Shown here piece by piece: positions 39,855 to 49,142 of a stretch of 64,000 bases of DNA. The notes under the pieces are model-generated. The model saw only the letters and a program-made list of their open reading frames with translations. It was not told where the DNA came from and did not search any database. The translations under genes were made by a program, and so were the position numbers. The DNA comes from Holophagaceae bacterium (GTDB lineage Bacteria > Acidobacteriota > Holophagae > Holophagales > Holophagaceae): the NCBI GenBank assembly GCA_016710635.1, contig JADJVL010000028.1, positions 52,931 to 116,930 of the forward strand, in the 5' to 3' direction. Positions within the stretch are counted from its first letter, which is position 1. The number at the start of each line of letters is the position of its first letter.

Positions 39855-40559
39855 TCAGAGGGCCCTGAACAGGGCGAGGACGCGCAAATCGGCGGCGCCT
39901 CCCGCCGTCAGGGCCTGGGCACAGCGCAGGAGGGTGGTCCCCGTGGTCCATACGTCGTCCACCAAAAGGACGGACTTCCCATCGAGGTCCGCGCCGGGCC
40001 TCAGGCCGATGGCCTTCCGGGGCAGTTTCCGCCGCTCGGTCTCGGGCCTGCCGGTCTGCCCCGGCGCCCGCCAGTGCTTGCGAAGGAGGCGCAGGAAGGG
40101 CCGGCCCAGGCGCGCGGCGAGCAGGCGGCCCGCGTCCTCGGCGAAATCCCCGCCCCGGCGCAGGTCCCGCCACCAGAAGGTGGGGGCGGAGGTCACCAGA
40201 TCGGCTTCCCCGGCCCACGCCGGCAGGGTCGCCCCAGCCAGGCGCTTCAACAAGGCTGCACGCCAACCCCACTCGCCGGCCTTGATGGCGGGCAGGAGCA
40301 GGGCGCCCAGGGCAGGACGGCCGCCGTGGTAGTCCCAGAGGCCGTCCCCGTGGCTCCAGGCCACGGGCTCCGGGCATTCCAGGCCCGCATCATGAGGGAG
40401 GGCGCAGCGCGGACAGCGGCCGGCGGGGAGCGGGAGCAGTCCCGCCCAGCAGCGGCCGCAGAGCCCGGCCTCCGCCGCGCCGTCGAGGCTGCGCAGGCAG
40501 CCCCGGCAGGGGACGCCGAGGCCCCGGGCCAGGCCGCCGCCCAGCCTGGGGGTGCGCAC
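39855..40559 (-). CDS. comF: ComF family phosphoribosyltransferase-like protein
   Basis: A 234-residue protein with N-terminal zinc cysteines (GVPCRGCLRSL, LCGRCWAGLL, CPRCALPHDAG) and a C-terminal PRTase domain with the PRPP loop SVLLVDDVWTTGTTLL. ComF proteins are needed for DNA uptake in naturally competent bacteria. I chose GTG 40559 because of GGAG upstream and because it then begins just past the permease stop; GTG 40580 would overlap it. A comEA-like gene and pseudopilin-like genes also occur in this window (54.8-56.1 kb). Confidence 0.87.
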   Translation of the reverse strand: MRTPRLGGGLARGLGVPCRGCLRSLDGAAEAGLCGRCWAGLLPLPAGRCPRCALPHDAGLECPEPVAWSHGDGLWDYHGGRPALGALLLPAIKAGEWGWRAALLKRLAGATLPAWAGEADLVTSAPTFWWRDLRRGGDFAEDAGRLLAARLGRPFLRLLRKHWRAPGQTGRPETERRKLPRKAIGLRPGADLDGKSVLLVDDVWTTGTTLLRCAQALTAGGAADLRVLALFRAL

Positions 40560-40560
40560 C

Positions 40561-41973
40561 TCAGGTCTCCTTCGGAGCACCCTTCGTCAGCGCGTAGAGG
40601 GGGAAGCCCAGGGCCACGAGGGCCAGGCCCGGCCAGGTGAAGGAGGGCTTCTTCACCATCAGCGCCCCCATGATGGCCAGGGCGCCCACAAGGTAGAGGG
40701 CCGGCAGGACGGGATAGCCCCAGGCCTTCACCGGCCGCTCCAGGTCGGGCTTCGTGATCCGCAGCCAGAAGACGCCGCCCACGGTGAGGACATAGAAGAG
40801 CAGGGCCGCGAAGATCACGTAGTCGAGGAGCTGGCCGTAGCTGCCGGTCATGGTGAGGAGGCAGGTCCACACGGCCTGGATGGCCAGGGCAAAGGCCGGC
40901 ACGCCGGCGGCGTTCAGGCCTTCGGCCTTCTTGAGAAAGAGGCCATCCGCCGCCATGGTCTGGTAGACCCGGGCGCCGCTCAGCACCAGTCCGTTCACGC
41001 AGCCGAACATTGAAATGAGGATGGCCGCCGCCATGAGCTTGCCGCCGCCGGCGCCCAGCACCGCCTGCAGGGCCGCGCTGCCCACCCGGGAGGAGGGCGC
41101 GGCGGCGATGCCCGCGGGACCCAGGACCTTCAGGTAGATCACGTTGGCCAGGATGTAGAGGCCGCATACGAGGCTGGTGCCGATGAAGAGGGAGAGGGGG
41201 ATGGTCCGCCTGGGCTCCTTCACCTCACCGGCGATGAAGGTGATGGCGTTCCAGGCGTCGGCGGAAAAGAGGCTGCCGGTCTGGACCACCAGGAGGGCCA
41301 CCAGCCACGCCGTCCCCGTGGGCGCGTTCGCCAGGGGCGCGGGATCCGGGGCGGTGCCGGGGTTCAGGAGGAGCCCGAGGAGGATGAGCCCCGCGAGGCT
41401 GGCGATCTTCACCACGGTGAAGATGTTCTGCACCCGGGCCCCCATCTTCACGCCGTGAAAGTTCACGTAGCTGAGGAGCAGCACGATGGCGATGCCCGAC
41501 AGCCGCGCGGTGGTCAGACCCAGGTCGTAGGGCCCGACGGTGATCTCGGAGGTAACCTGCCAGGGGTTCACGTGGAAGGGCCCCAGCAGCCAGCTCGATT
41601 CGCTCACCGCCGGCCAGAAGGTGCCCAGGTACTTGCCGAAGCCCACGGCCACCGCGGCGATGGTTCCGCACTCGATGACGGCGAAGAAGGTCCAGCCGTA
41701 GAGGAAGCCCACCAGCGGCCCGTAGATCTCCTTCAGGTAGGTGTACTGGCCGCCGGCCTTGGGAAACATGCCCGCCAGCTCGCCGTAGCTGAGGGCCGCG
41801 GCGACGGTGAGGAAGGCGGTGAGCACCCAGCCCCAGATCAGGAAGGAGCCGCTGCCGCCCTCCTTCATCATGTCGGAGGCGACGATGAACACGCCGCTGC
41901 CGATCATGGAGCCCGCGATCAGCATGGTCGCGGAAAAAAGCCCCACGTGGCGCTGGTAGCCGCCTTCACTCAT
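40561..41973 (-). CDS. APC family amino acid permease
   Basis: A 470-residue inner-membrane transporter with 12 predicted helices. The first helix carries the substrate-binding GSMIGSGVFIVAS motif. LSYGELAGMFPKAGGQYTYL is typical of the LAT/APC branch. The start at 41973 (MSEGGYQRHVG) has GAGG 6 bases upstream. comF follows directly. The substrate is not predictable beyond amino acids. Confidence 0.9.
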   Translation of the reverse strand: MSEGGYQRHVGLFSATMLIAGSMIGSGVFIVASDMMKEGGSGSFLIWGWVLTAFLTVAAALSYGELAGMFPKAGGQYTYLKEIYGPLVGFLYGWTFFAVIECGTIAAVAVGFGKYLGTFWPAVSESSWLLGPFHVNPWQVTSEITVGPYDLGLTTARLSGIAIVLLLSYVNFHGVKMGARVQNIFTVVKIASLAGLILLGLLLNPGTAPDPAPLANAPTGTAWLVALLVVQTGSLFSADAWNAITFIAGEVKEPRRTIPLSLFIGTSLVCGLYILANVIYLKVLGPAGIAAAPSSRVGSAALQAVLGAGGGKLMAAAILISMFGCVNGLVLSGARVYQTMAADGLFLKKAEGLNAAGVPAFALAIQAVWTCLLTMTGSYGQLLDYVIFAALLFYVLTVGGVFWLRITKPDLERPVKAWGYPVLPALYLVGALAIMGALMVKKPSFTWPGLALVALGFPLYALTKGAPKET

Positions 41974-42007
41974 GGTCACCTCGGAATGGATGGATCAGCT
42001 TAACGAG

Positions 42008-42035
42008 GAAGCTCCCCGGCGGACCGGGGAGCTTC
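42008..42035 (-). terminator. Terminator after the second permease
   Basis: A 12-bp perfect stem (42008-42019 with 42024-42035) and a 4-base loop, 15 bases after the stop of the gene at 42051-43703. Confidence 0.7.
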
Positions 42036-42050
42036 GTCAGGATTCCCTGC

Positions 42051-43703
42051 TCAGTTGTGGCCGAAGGTCTTGATGGCCCAGATGAGGGTCGGGATGAAGC
42101 CGAGGACGGCGAGGGCCAGCACGCCCATATGCATCTTGTTCCGCGCCTCGCTGGCCACGGCGGTACGGCTGTGCTTCCAGCCGTAGAGCGCGTAGATGGC
42201 GAGGCCCACTTCCAGCCAGAGCAGCAGCCGGATCCAGGTGTCGTGGGGCAGGCCGCTCATGACCCAGGCGCAGGACAGCGCGCCGGCCCCGCCGATGGCC
42301 CAGGCGCCGACGAGGCCCCCGGGGACCTTGAAGGGCCGCTCGATGGTGGGATTGGCGATCCGGAGCAGGGGCACGCCGATGCAGACGAGGACGAAGGCCA
42401 GCAGCGTGCCGATGGAGACCAGCTCACCCACGAGGCTCATGGGCATGAGGCCGCCGCAGAGCGCCACGAAGATGCCCGTGATCACCGTGGCGACGTGGGG
42501 CGTGCCGAACTTGGGATGGGCACTGCCAAACCAGGGCAGGAGGCCGTCCTTGCTCATGGCGTAGAAGACGCGGGTCTGGCCCATCATCATCACGAGGATC
42601 ACGGAGGTCAGGCCCGAGATGGCGCCCAGCTTGATGACGAAGGTGAAGATCTTCTGGGCCGCCGGGGACCAGCCGCGGAGTTCGACGATGCGGTCGATGC
42701 CCACGGCGATGGGATCGGGGACGCCCAGCTGCTTGTAGGGGACGACGCCGGTCAGGACCAGGGCCACGAGGATGTAGAGGATGGTGCAGATGATCAGGGA
42801 GCCCATGATGCCGATGGGCAGATCCCGCTTGGGGTTCTTCGCCTCCTGGGCAGTGGTGCTCACGGCGTCGAAGCCGATGTAGGCGAAAAAGACCACGCCG
42901 GCACCTGTGAGGACGCCGCCGTTGAGCCAGCCGTAGCGGTTCACGCCGTTCACGACCTCCTGGGCCGGCACGAGGGAGGTGAAGGTGCCGCCGGCAGGGT
43001 TCACGTGCAGGTTCGTGCCGTTGATCATCGCGATGCCGAGCACGATGAACACCACCACGATGGTCACCTTGATGACCACGATGACGTTGTTCACCGTGGC
43101 GCTCTCCTTGATGCCCTTGTAGAGGATGGCCGCCACCAGGAGCGCGATGAAGGTCGCGGGCAGGTTCCAAATGCCGCGGACCTGGGTTCCATCGCCCAGG
43201 GCCACCATTTCCCAGGGGCCCTTCGTGAACTTGATAAAGGTGTCCGCGAACTGGATCCCGAGGGTCTTGTGCAGGATCGAATAGAGGTAGCCAGACCAGG
43301 CGGCGCTCACCGTCACTGCGCCGAAGGCGTACTCCAGCACCAGGTCCCAGCCGATGATCCAGGCGATGAATTCGCCCATGGTCGCGTAGGAGTAGGCGTA
43401 GGCCGAGCCTGCCACGGGGATCATGGCGGCCATCTCGGCATAGCAGAGGCCGGCGAAGGCGCAGAGGATGCCGCCGATGATGAAGCTGTAGACGATGCCC
43501 GGGCCCGCGTAGTTGGCGGCGGCGGTGCCCGTGAGGGAGAAGATGCCGGCACCGATGATGGCGCCGATGCCCAGCATGGTGAGATTGAAGGCGCCCAGGT
43601 GGCGCTTCAGGGTTCCGCCCCCGTGACCACCTTCGGCGGCGTTGGGATCGCCAGCATCGGCGATAAGCCGGTCCAGATCCTTCTTCACGAATAGTCCTGC
43701 CAT
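42051..43703 (-). CDS. APC family permease, cationic amino acid transporter type
   Basis: A 550-residue, about 14-helix permease. It has an N-terminal helix with GIGAIIGAGIFSLTGTAAAN and an IPVAGSAYAYSYATMGEFIA segment typical of the CAT (cationic amino acid) branch. FFAYIGFDAVSTTAQEAKNP is the conserved loop. The start at 43703 (MAGLFVKKDL) has GGAGGAAGG upstream. It lies beside, but is not close to identical with, the LAT-type permease. Arginine uptake would fit with arcA 10 kb away, but this is speculation. Confidence 0.9.
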   Translation of the reverse strand: MAGLFVKKDLDRLIADAGDPNAAEGGHGGGTLKRHLGAFNLTMLGIGAIIGAGIFSLTGTAAANYAGPGIVYSFIIGGILCAFAGLCYAEMAAMIPVAGSAYAYSYATMGEFIAWIIGWDLVLEYAFGAVTVSAAWSGYLYSILHKTLGIQFADTFIKFTKGPWEMVALGDGTQVRGIWNLPATFIALLVAAILYKGIKESATVNNVIVVIKVTIVVVFIVLGIAMINGTNLHVNPAGGTFTSLVPAQEVVNGVNRYGWLNGGVLTGAGVVFFAYIGFDAVSTTAQEAKNPKRDLPIGIMGSLIICTILYILVALVLTGVVPYKQLGVPDPIAVGIDRIVELRGWSPAAQKIFTFVIKLGAISGLTSVILVMMMGQTRVFYAMSKDGLLPWFGSAHPKFGTPHVATVITGIFVALCGGLMPMSLVGELVSIGTLLAFVLVCIGVPLLRIANPTIERPFKVPGGLVGAWAIGGAGALSCAWVMSGLPHDTWIRLLLWLEVGLAIYALYGWKHSRTAVASEARNKMHMGVLALAVLGFIPTLIWAIKTFGHN

Positions 43704-43872
43704 GGACCTTCCTCCACTGCTTGGGTTATGGGGGCTGACAATCCGCAAACCTTAGCAAAGAACCGCCCCCGGCCCAAGCATTGCGAGGCATCCAGGGGCC
43801 AGCCGGGCCCAGCGTCTGGAAGGAAGTGAAGACATGGGGCAGTCTTAGGGTTTGCCCACTCCGAGGAAACCG

Positions 43873-45324
43873 ATGTCCGACGCCCTGGCCCCTTCCCGCC
43901 GCTGCGACTGGGTGGACCAGCTTCGGGGCTGGGCGGTCCTCGTGATGATCGAGGTGCACTGCGTCAACACCTGGCTGGAGCTGAAGCTGCGACCGGACTG
44001 GCTGAACTATGTCAACGGCCTGGTGGCGCCGAGCTTCCTGATGTGCGCCGGCTTCAGCCTGGTCCTCAGCACCTTCCGGCCCGACGGGACGATCCGCCCG
44101 TTCAAGGACAGCGCGGGCCGCTACGCCTTCATCCTCCTCTGCGCCTACGCCCTCCACGCCCCGGGCTTCACCCTCGCGGACTGGACCGTGCTGAACACCC
44201 TCCACAAGGGCCGGGAGATCTTCAAGATCGACGTGCTCCAGTGCCTGGTCTTCTCCCTCCTGATCCTCCAGGGCCTCGCCCGCCTCATCCGGAACCCGCG
44301 GATCTTCATGGGCCTGGCCGGGCTGCTGGCGGTCTACGTCACCCTGGTGTCGCCCTACCTCTGGGCCACCGGCGTGGGGGACGGCCTCTGGCTGCCGGTG
44401 CGGGGTCTCCTGAACGGCAACGCCGACCGGGGCCTGCAGGCGCTCTTCCCCCTCTTCCCCTGGCTGGCCTTCGTGGCCTTCGGCGCCTTCCTCGGCGGCC
44501 TCTACCGCCTGGCAAGGGTGGAAGCGGTGGAGGGGCGGGCGCGGACCACCGAAGCCCGCTTCCTGGCGGGCCTCGCCCTCGCCGGGCTCGCCCTGATGCT
44601 CTTCGGCTGGCACTTCAAGGCCACCTGGCTCTGGGGCGGGACCTGGCAGCAGTTCCCGGACGGGGTCTGGCGCATGGTGGGCCGCTTCGGGATCTGGTCC
44701 TGGAACGAGCTCCAGGGCCTGCACAACACCACCCTGCCCTCGGTCCTGGAGCGCCTGGGCTGGATCTGCATGGGCGGCGCCCTCCTGGGCTGGATCGACC
44801 TCCGGCGCCCCAGGTTCAAGGGTCCCAATCCCATCGACGCCGCCGCCAAGGAGAGCCTGCTCCTCTACATGCTCCACCTCAACCTCATCTACGGCGTCCT
44901 CATGTCAACGGCGGTGGTGGCCTTCACCGGCTTCGACTGGAACAGCCAGCGCTTGCCCATGACGCTCCTGCTCACCGCCCTCGTTGCGGGCACGACCCTC
45001 GCCGGCGGCCTCCTCTGGCAGCGGGTGCGCCAGGAGCCCGAGCGCATGCGCCGCCTCCAGCGGGCGGGCCTGAGCGCCCTGGCGGTGTGGTTCCTGATGG
45101 GCGGCTGGTGGACCTTCCGCCACTATCTCCAGAGCCCGGAACTGGCCCGGGAGCCCTATCCCTTTCTCAACGCCGCCCGGGCCCGGAAGGGCCTGGCCCC
45201 CACGCCGGACGGCCTCGCCCGGGATCCCGAGGAATACTTCCGGGAGGCCGCCAAGCGCGACCTCCGCATCAACGACGCCGCCCGGGCCAAGATCGCCGAG
45301 GCCATCCTGGCGCGGAAGCCTTAG
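43873..45324 (+). CDS. Heparan-alpha-glucosaminide acetyltransferase-like (DUF1624) membrane protein
   Basis: A 483-residue membrane protein with about 9-10 helices. It opens with CDWVDQLRGWAVLVMIEVHC, the catalytic-domain start of the HGSNAT/DUF1624 family (RxxDxxRG-like with a conserved histidine), then SFLMCAGFSLVLS. A large C-terminal periplasmic or cytosolic tail (about residues 430-483) is hydrophilic. The start at 43873 has GAGG upstream. Such proteins transfer acyl groups across membranes to sugars; the substrate here is unknown. A terminator-like hairpin follows the gene. Confidence 0.75.
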   Translation: MSDALAPSRRCDWVDQLRGWAVLVMIEVHCVNTWLELKLRPDWLNYVNGLVAPSFLMCAGFSLVLSTFRPDGTIRPFKDSAGRYAFILLCAYALHAPGFTLADWTVLNTLHKGREIFKIDVLQCLVFSLLILQGLARLIRNPRIFMGLAGLLAVYVTLVSPYLWATGVGDGLWLPVRGLLNGNADRGLQALFPLFPWLAFVAFGAFLGGLYRLARVEAVEGRARTTEARFLAGLALAGLALMLFGWHFKATWLWGGTWQQFPDGVWRMVGRFGIWSWNELQGLHNTTLPSVLERLGWICMGGALLGWIDLRRPRFKGPNPIDAAAKESLLLYMLHLNLIYGVLMSTAVVAFTGFDWNSQRLPMTLLLTALVAGTTLAGGLLWQRVRQEPERMRRLQRAGLSALAVWFLMGGWWTFRHYLQSPELAREPYPFLNAARARKGLAPTPDGLARDPEEYFREAAKRDLRINDAARAKIAEAILARKP

Positions 45325-45356
45325 CCCGGCCCGGGTCCGACGGGTCCCGGGCCGGG
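45325..45356 (+). terminator. Terminator-like hairpin
   Basis: An 11-bp perfect stem (45325-45335 with 45346-45356) and a 10-base loop directly after the stop at 45324. There is no T-tract, so function is uncertain. Confidence 0.5.
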
Positions 45357-45374
45357 AGCCTGTAGACTGGAGCC

Positions 45375-46643
45375 GTGACCGAACTGCCCAGTGAAAGCCA
45401 CCATGCCCTGCTCCTCTTCTGCGGGGTGCTGGTGCTCGCCTACCGCGCCGCCATGGCGGCCCTGCTGGCCGCCTTCCACGCCATGCCCAGCCTGCAGCGG
45501 CGCCGCCTCCTGGAGGAGGGCGCCTTCGCCGATCCCCTGCTCCAGGATCTGCTGGAGCGGCCCCACCTTCTGGGCATGGGCCTGAACCTCTGGAACCAGG
45601 GCCTGCTGGTGCTGCTGCTGGGCCTGCTCTGGCCCTTGCGCCTGGCCCTTCCTGGCGGCGTGTGGCTGCTGGCGGGCTTCACCGTCATCTACATCTGGGC
45701 CCTCGACCTGGCCCTGCCCACCCTGCTGACCACCCACGAGCCCTACAAGTGGATCGCCCGCCTCTTTCCCCTCTACGCCCCCATGCACCGCATCCTGTCG
45801 CCGCTTTTCATGCCCATCGCCCGGGTCATGGAGCGCCGCCGCACGGTCTTCGAGAAGGCCCGGGACGAGGACGAGGAGGACGTCACCGAGGACGCCGTCA
45901 CCGCCTTCCTGGAGGAGGGCGAGGCCGAAGGCATCCTGGAGGAGTCCGACCGGGAGCTCATCCGCAACGTGGTGACTTTCGGCGATACGGTGGTGCGGGA
46001 AGTCATGACGCCCCGCACCCGCATCAAGGCCCTCCCCGTCGCCTGCGATGCCCACGAGGCCTGGGAGGCCTTCCGCGAGACCCGTCACGCGAGGCTGCCC
46101 CTCTTCGAAGGCAGCATCGATCACGTGAAGGGCGTCCTGCTGCTGAAGGATCTGATCCAGGTGGGCGAGGACGCCGCCCGCCCCGCCGACCTGATGCTGC
46201 CGCCGGTCTTCGTTCCGGAGAGCATGCCGGTGCTGGAACTGCTGCGGCAGTTCCAGCGGGAACGCTTCCAGCTCGCCATCGTGGTGGACGAGTTCGGCAC
46301 CGTCACCGGCGTCGCCACCACCGAGGATCTGCTGGAGGAGGTCTTCGGGGAGATCCAGGACGAGCACGAAGGCCAGCGGGACTTCGTCGAAGCCGGCGAA
46401 GGCGTCTACTTCGTCAGCGGCCACACCCACGTGGAGGATGTGGAGGCCCGCCTGGGCATGTACTTCGAGCGGGACGGCTTCGACACCCTGGGCGGCCTCG
46501 TCATGGCCAGGCTGGGCCGAGTTCCCGCCGCCGGTGAGATGGTGGACGTCGAAGGCGCCCGCCTCACCGTCATCCGCATGGACGGCCACCGGGTGGCCCA
46601 GGTGAAGCTGGAGCTGGTCGCGCCGGATCCGGGCGCGGCATGA
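45375..46643 (+). CDS. Hemolysin-family (CNNM/CorC, DUF21-CBS) membrane protein
   Basis: A 422-residue protein with an N-terminal DUF21-like membrane region (three helices; about 10-150), two CBS domains (about residues 205-320, with VREVMTPRTRIKALP and TVTGVATTEDLLEEVFGEI), and a C-terminal CorC_HlyC domain with YFVSGHTHVEDVEARLG. Such proteins are Mg/Co transport-related. It starts at GTG 45375 behind GGAG. The stop overlaps the start of the glycosidase-like gene (ATGA). Confidence 0.9.
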   Translation: MTELPSESHHALLLFCGVLVLAYRAAMAALLAAFHAMPSLQRRRLLEEGAFADPLLQDLLERPHLLGMGLNLWNQGLLVLLLGLLWPLRLALPGGVWLLAGFTVIYIWALDLALPTLLTTHEPYKWIARLFPLYAPMHRILSPLFMPIARVMERRRTVFEKARDEDEEDVTEDAVTAFLEEGEAEGILEESDRELIRNVVTFGDTVVREVMTPRTRIKALPVACDAHEAWEAFRETRHARLPLFEGSIDHVKGVLLLKDLIQVGEDAARPADLMLPPVFVPESMPVLELLRQFQRERFQLAIVVDEFGTVTGVATTEDLLEEVFGEIQDEHEGQRDFVEAGEGVYFVSGHTHVEDVEARLGMYFERDGFDTLGGLVMARLGRVPAAGEMVDVEGARLTVIRMDGHRVAQVKLELVAPDPGAA

Positions 46644-47911
46644 GGGGATCGGCGACCAGGAAACTGCTGGCCGCGGCGGCCCTGCTGGCCCTGCCCATCG
46701 CCCTGGGGGTGATCCGCCGGAAGACGCGGACGCGCCTGGTGCCCCAGCCCCGGGGCATGGTGCTCGGCCTCTATGCCGGCCTGCCGGACTACGACTACGG
46801 CGAGGAGCTGGCCCGCATCCGCGGGACCGGCGCGACGGCCGTGAGCCTCCAGGCCATCTACCGCATGGACCGCCACGACAGCGTCGAGATCCGCCGCCAC
46901 CCCACCAGCAGCCCCACGGAGCTGGGCCTGCGCCGCACCTTCCGCCAGGCCAAGGCCCTGGGCCTCCGGATGATGTTCTTCCCCACCCTCAACCTGCGGG
47001 ACGAGGCGGAGAACGCGACCTGGTGGCGGGGCAACATCCAGCCGAAGGACTGGGACGCGTGGTGGTCGAACTACACCGCCTTCAACGTCGACCTGGCCCG
47101 CCTCGCCCAGGAGGAAGGCGTCGAATGGTTCAGCGTGGGCACCGAGATGGAGAGCACCCACCGGTTCCCGGACCAGTGGCGGCGGCTCTGCGCCGAGGTC
47201 CGGAAGGTCTACAAGGGCAAGGTCACCTACAGCGTCAACTTCGACAGCCATGACAGCTTCACCTTCGGCGATGCCCTCGACGTGATCGGCATGAACACCT
47301 ACGACCCCATCGCCAAGTACGACGACTACCCCACCGAGACCCAGGTCCGCGACGCGTGGTGGTGGATCGTGTACAAGGCGCGGACCCTCGAGGCCCGCTT
47401 CCGGAAGCCCGTGATGATCACGGAAGTGGGCTACCCCTCCGTCGCCCACGCCCACGTCGGCCCCTGGGACTTCCGCACGGAGAAGCCCCTGGACCTCGAC
47501 CTGCAGAACTTCCTTGTGAGGGGCGCCTTCGGCGTGCTCCGCCACTGGAGCGACGGGGAGGCGGTCTTCTACTACCTCTACGGCGAAAACCTCAACGAAA
47601 AGCCCGTGGGCGGCCCGCGGGACCGCACCTACGCCATCTGGGGCAAGCCCGTGGAAGCCGAAGTGAAGGCCTACTTCGCCCTGCCGATCTTCGAAGGGCA
47701 CATTCCGCCGCGGCCCGAGAACATCCGCGAGGCGATGGTCCAGACCCTCACCTCCCAGCACCGCCGTCTCCGGGACTACGAGGACGCGAGCCTGCCCGAA
47801 TGGGTCGTGGCCTGGGAGGCCGCCCATCCCGCGGACCGGGCCGCGGCCCTTCGGATCCTGGCGGAGGAACCCCTTCCCGCGCGGAAAATCCCCAAGGGCA
47901 GTCCGAGATAA
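46640..47911 (+). CDS. Glycoside hydrolase family 113-like protein
   Basis: A 423-residue (beta/alpha)8-barrel-like protein with an N-terminal signal anchor (LLAAAALLALPIALGVIRR). The two putative catalytic glutamates lie in WFSVGTEMESTHRF and PVMITEVGYPSVAHAH, matching the GH113 beta-mannanase-like clan. The C-terminal about 60 residues are a charged extension. It is translationally coupled to the CBS protein (ATGA). It could act on cell-wall or exopolysaccharide sugars, but the substrate is inferred only from family. Confidence 0.75.
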   Translation: MRGSATRKLLAAAALLALPIALGVIRRKTRTRLVPQPRGMVLGLYAGLPDYDYGEELARIRGTGATAVSLQAIYRMDRHDSVEIRRHPTSSPTELGLRRTFRQAKALGLRMMFFPTLNLRDEAENATWWRGNIQPKDWDAWWSNYTAFNVDLARLAQEEGVEWFSVGTEMESTHRFPDQWRRLCAEVRKVYKGKVTYSVNFDSHDSFTFGDALDVIGMNTYDPIAKYDDYPTETQVRDAWWWIVYKARTLEARFRKPVMITEVGYPSVAHAHVGPWDFRTEKPLDLDLQNFLVRGAFGVLRHWSDGEAVFYYLYGENLNEKPVGGPRDRTYAIWGKPVEAEVKAYFALPIFEGHIPPRPENIREAMVQTLTSQHRRLRDYEDASLPEWVVAWEAAHPADRAAALRILAEEPLPARKIPKGSPR

Positions 47912-47971
47912 ACGGATGGCAATCCACGCTTTGGGCTTTTGTTGCCCGATCCCTGCGCTATTCTTCCCCGC

Positions 47972-48718
47972 ATGGCGGCCAAGGTAGATCCCAGCACGCA
48001 GAAGACGATCCTGGTGGTCGAGGACGATGACCTGACCATGCGCTTCTACCAGACGGGACTGCGCCCCCTCCAGGAGTTCCGCTTCCTCCTCGCCGCCAAC
48101 GGCCAGCAGGCGGTGGAGGTGCTGCAGAAGGAGCGGGTGGACGTCCTCATGACGGACCTCAACATGCCCGTGATGGACGGCTACAAGCTGGTGGCCCACA
48201 TGACCCGCCACTACCCGTCCGTGCCCATCATCGTCATCACCGGCATGGGCGATGGCGAGATGAAGCCGGAGGTCCACCAGATCAAGGGCCTGCGCATCCT
48301 CCACAAGCCTATGAAGCTCTCCGTGCTCATGGACGAGATCCGTGCGGCGGGTTCCCAGGAGCCCGCGGGCAAGGTGCGAGGCATCTCCCTGGGCAGCCTG
48401 CTCCAGCTCATGAACTGGGAGCAGAAGTCCTCGACATTGACGGTCCGCAGCCAGGACGACCAGGGCCAGATGCAGACGGGCTACCTCTACGTGAAGCACG
48501 GCGAGCTGATCCACGCCGCCTTCCAGAACGAGGAGGGCATTCCCGCGGCCTATACGATCCTCGGCTGGGACCGGCCGGAGGTGGAGTTCGTGGAGACCTG
48601 CCGGATGCACCGCACCATGGAACTGCCCATCACGGAAATCCTGATGAACGTGGCCATGATCCGGGACCACGAAACCCTCGACGCGACCCAGATCCACCTG
48701 AAGGGCCTCGAGAGCTGA
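47972..48718 (+). CDS. Response regulator with C-terminal DUF4388 (PatA-like) domain
   Basis: A 248-residue protein. Residues about 8-125 are a receiver domain with the phosphoacceptor Asp62 in VDVLMTDLNMPVMDG, the upstream acidic pair VVEDDDLTM, and the ILHKPMK lysine. The rest is a DUF4388/PatA-like domain with GISLGSLLQLMNWEQKSSTL and LYVKHGELIHAAFQNEEG, found in gliding/motility and heterocyst regulators. There is no DNA-binding domain, so it likely acts through protein contacts. The start at 47972 lacks a clear ribosome-binding site. No cognate histidine kinase is adjacent. Confidence 0.85.
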   Translation: MAAKVDPSTQKTILVVEDDDLTMRFYQTGLRPLQEFRFLLAANGQQAVEVLQKERVDVLMTDLNMPVMDGYKLVAHMTRHYPSVPIIVITGMGDGEMKPEVHQIKGLRILHKPMKLSVLMDEIRAAGSQEPAGKVRGISLGSLLQLMNWEQKSSTLTVRSQDDQGQMQTGYLYVKHGELIHAAFQNEEGIPAAYTILGWDRPEVEFVETCRMHRTMELPITEILMNVAMIRDHETLDATQIHLKGLES

Positions 48719-48768
48719 TTCCCGGCCCTCCGGCGCCTTCCGGGGACTACCTTTCAGCGGGAGCCACC

Positions 48769-48969
48769 ATGAGCGAGTCCACCTCCGAAGCAACCCCCGA
48801 GGGCAGCAACCTCCACCGGGTCGAGCACTACACACTGGCCATCCTCAACGGCATGGCCGCCGCGGGCAACCTGGGGCTCGCCGACGCGGACATCGACTAC
48901 GCCATCGACCTGGCGGAACGCCTCGCCAGCCGCCTCGCGGAGCGCGGGCACGTCGTGCCGAAGGCCTGA
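48769..48969 (+). CDS. Small acidic hypothetical protein
   Basis: A 66-residue protein (MSESTSEATPEGSNLHRVEH...) with a GCGGGAG ribosome-binding site 7 bases upstream. The second half is one amphipathic helix (DADIDYAIDLAERLASRLAE). No family is recognised. It lies 50 bases after the response regulator on the same strand. Confidence 0.6.
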   Translation: MSESTSEATPEGSNLHRVEHYTLAILNGMAAAGNLGLADADIDYAIDLAERLASRLAERGHVVPKA

Positions 48970-49019
48970 AGGAGGGCATCGGTCCACCGCGTCCTGCAAG
49001 GCCGGCCTCATCGTCGCCA

Positions 49020-49050
49020 GGATCGGAAGGGCGCACGCCTGGACCCCGGC
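49020..49050. other. Sequencing-adapter-like stretch; possible chimeric join
   Basis: 23 of 31 positions match the common Illumina TruSeq read-1 adapter. All 8 differences are A-to-G or T-to-C transitions. The minus-strand reading frame gives GVQACALPI, one residue from the well-known adapter translation GVQTCALPI. It lies in the gap between the small hypothetical gene and the aminotransferase. This is a pattern observation; adapter origin is inferred. Confidence 0.5.
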
Positions 49051-49142
49051 AAACACCCCAGCATAGCCGAAACTATTTTTGCTTTCGCGGCTTGAAGTGG
49101 CCTGGGCCAGGGCGCAGCCTTGAAGTCCAGTCAGGAGAGCCC

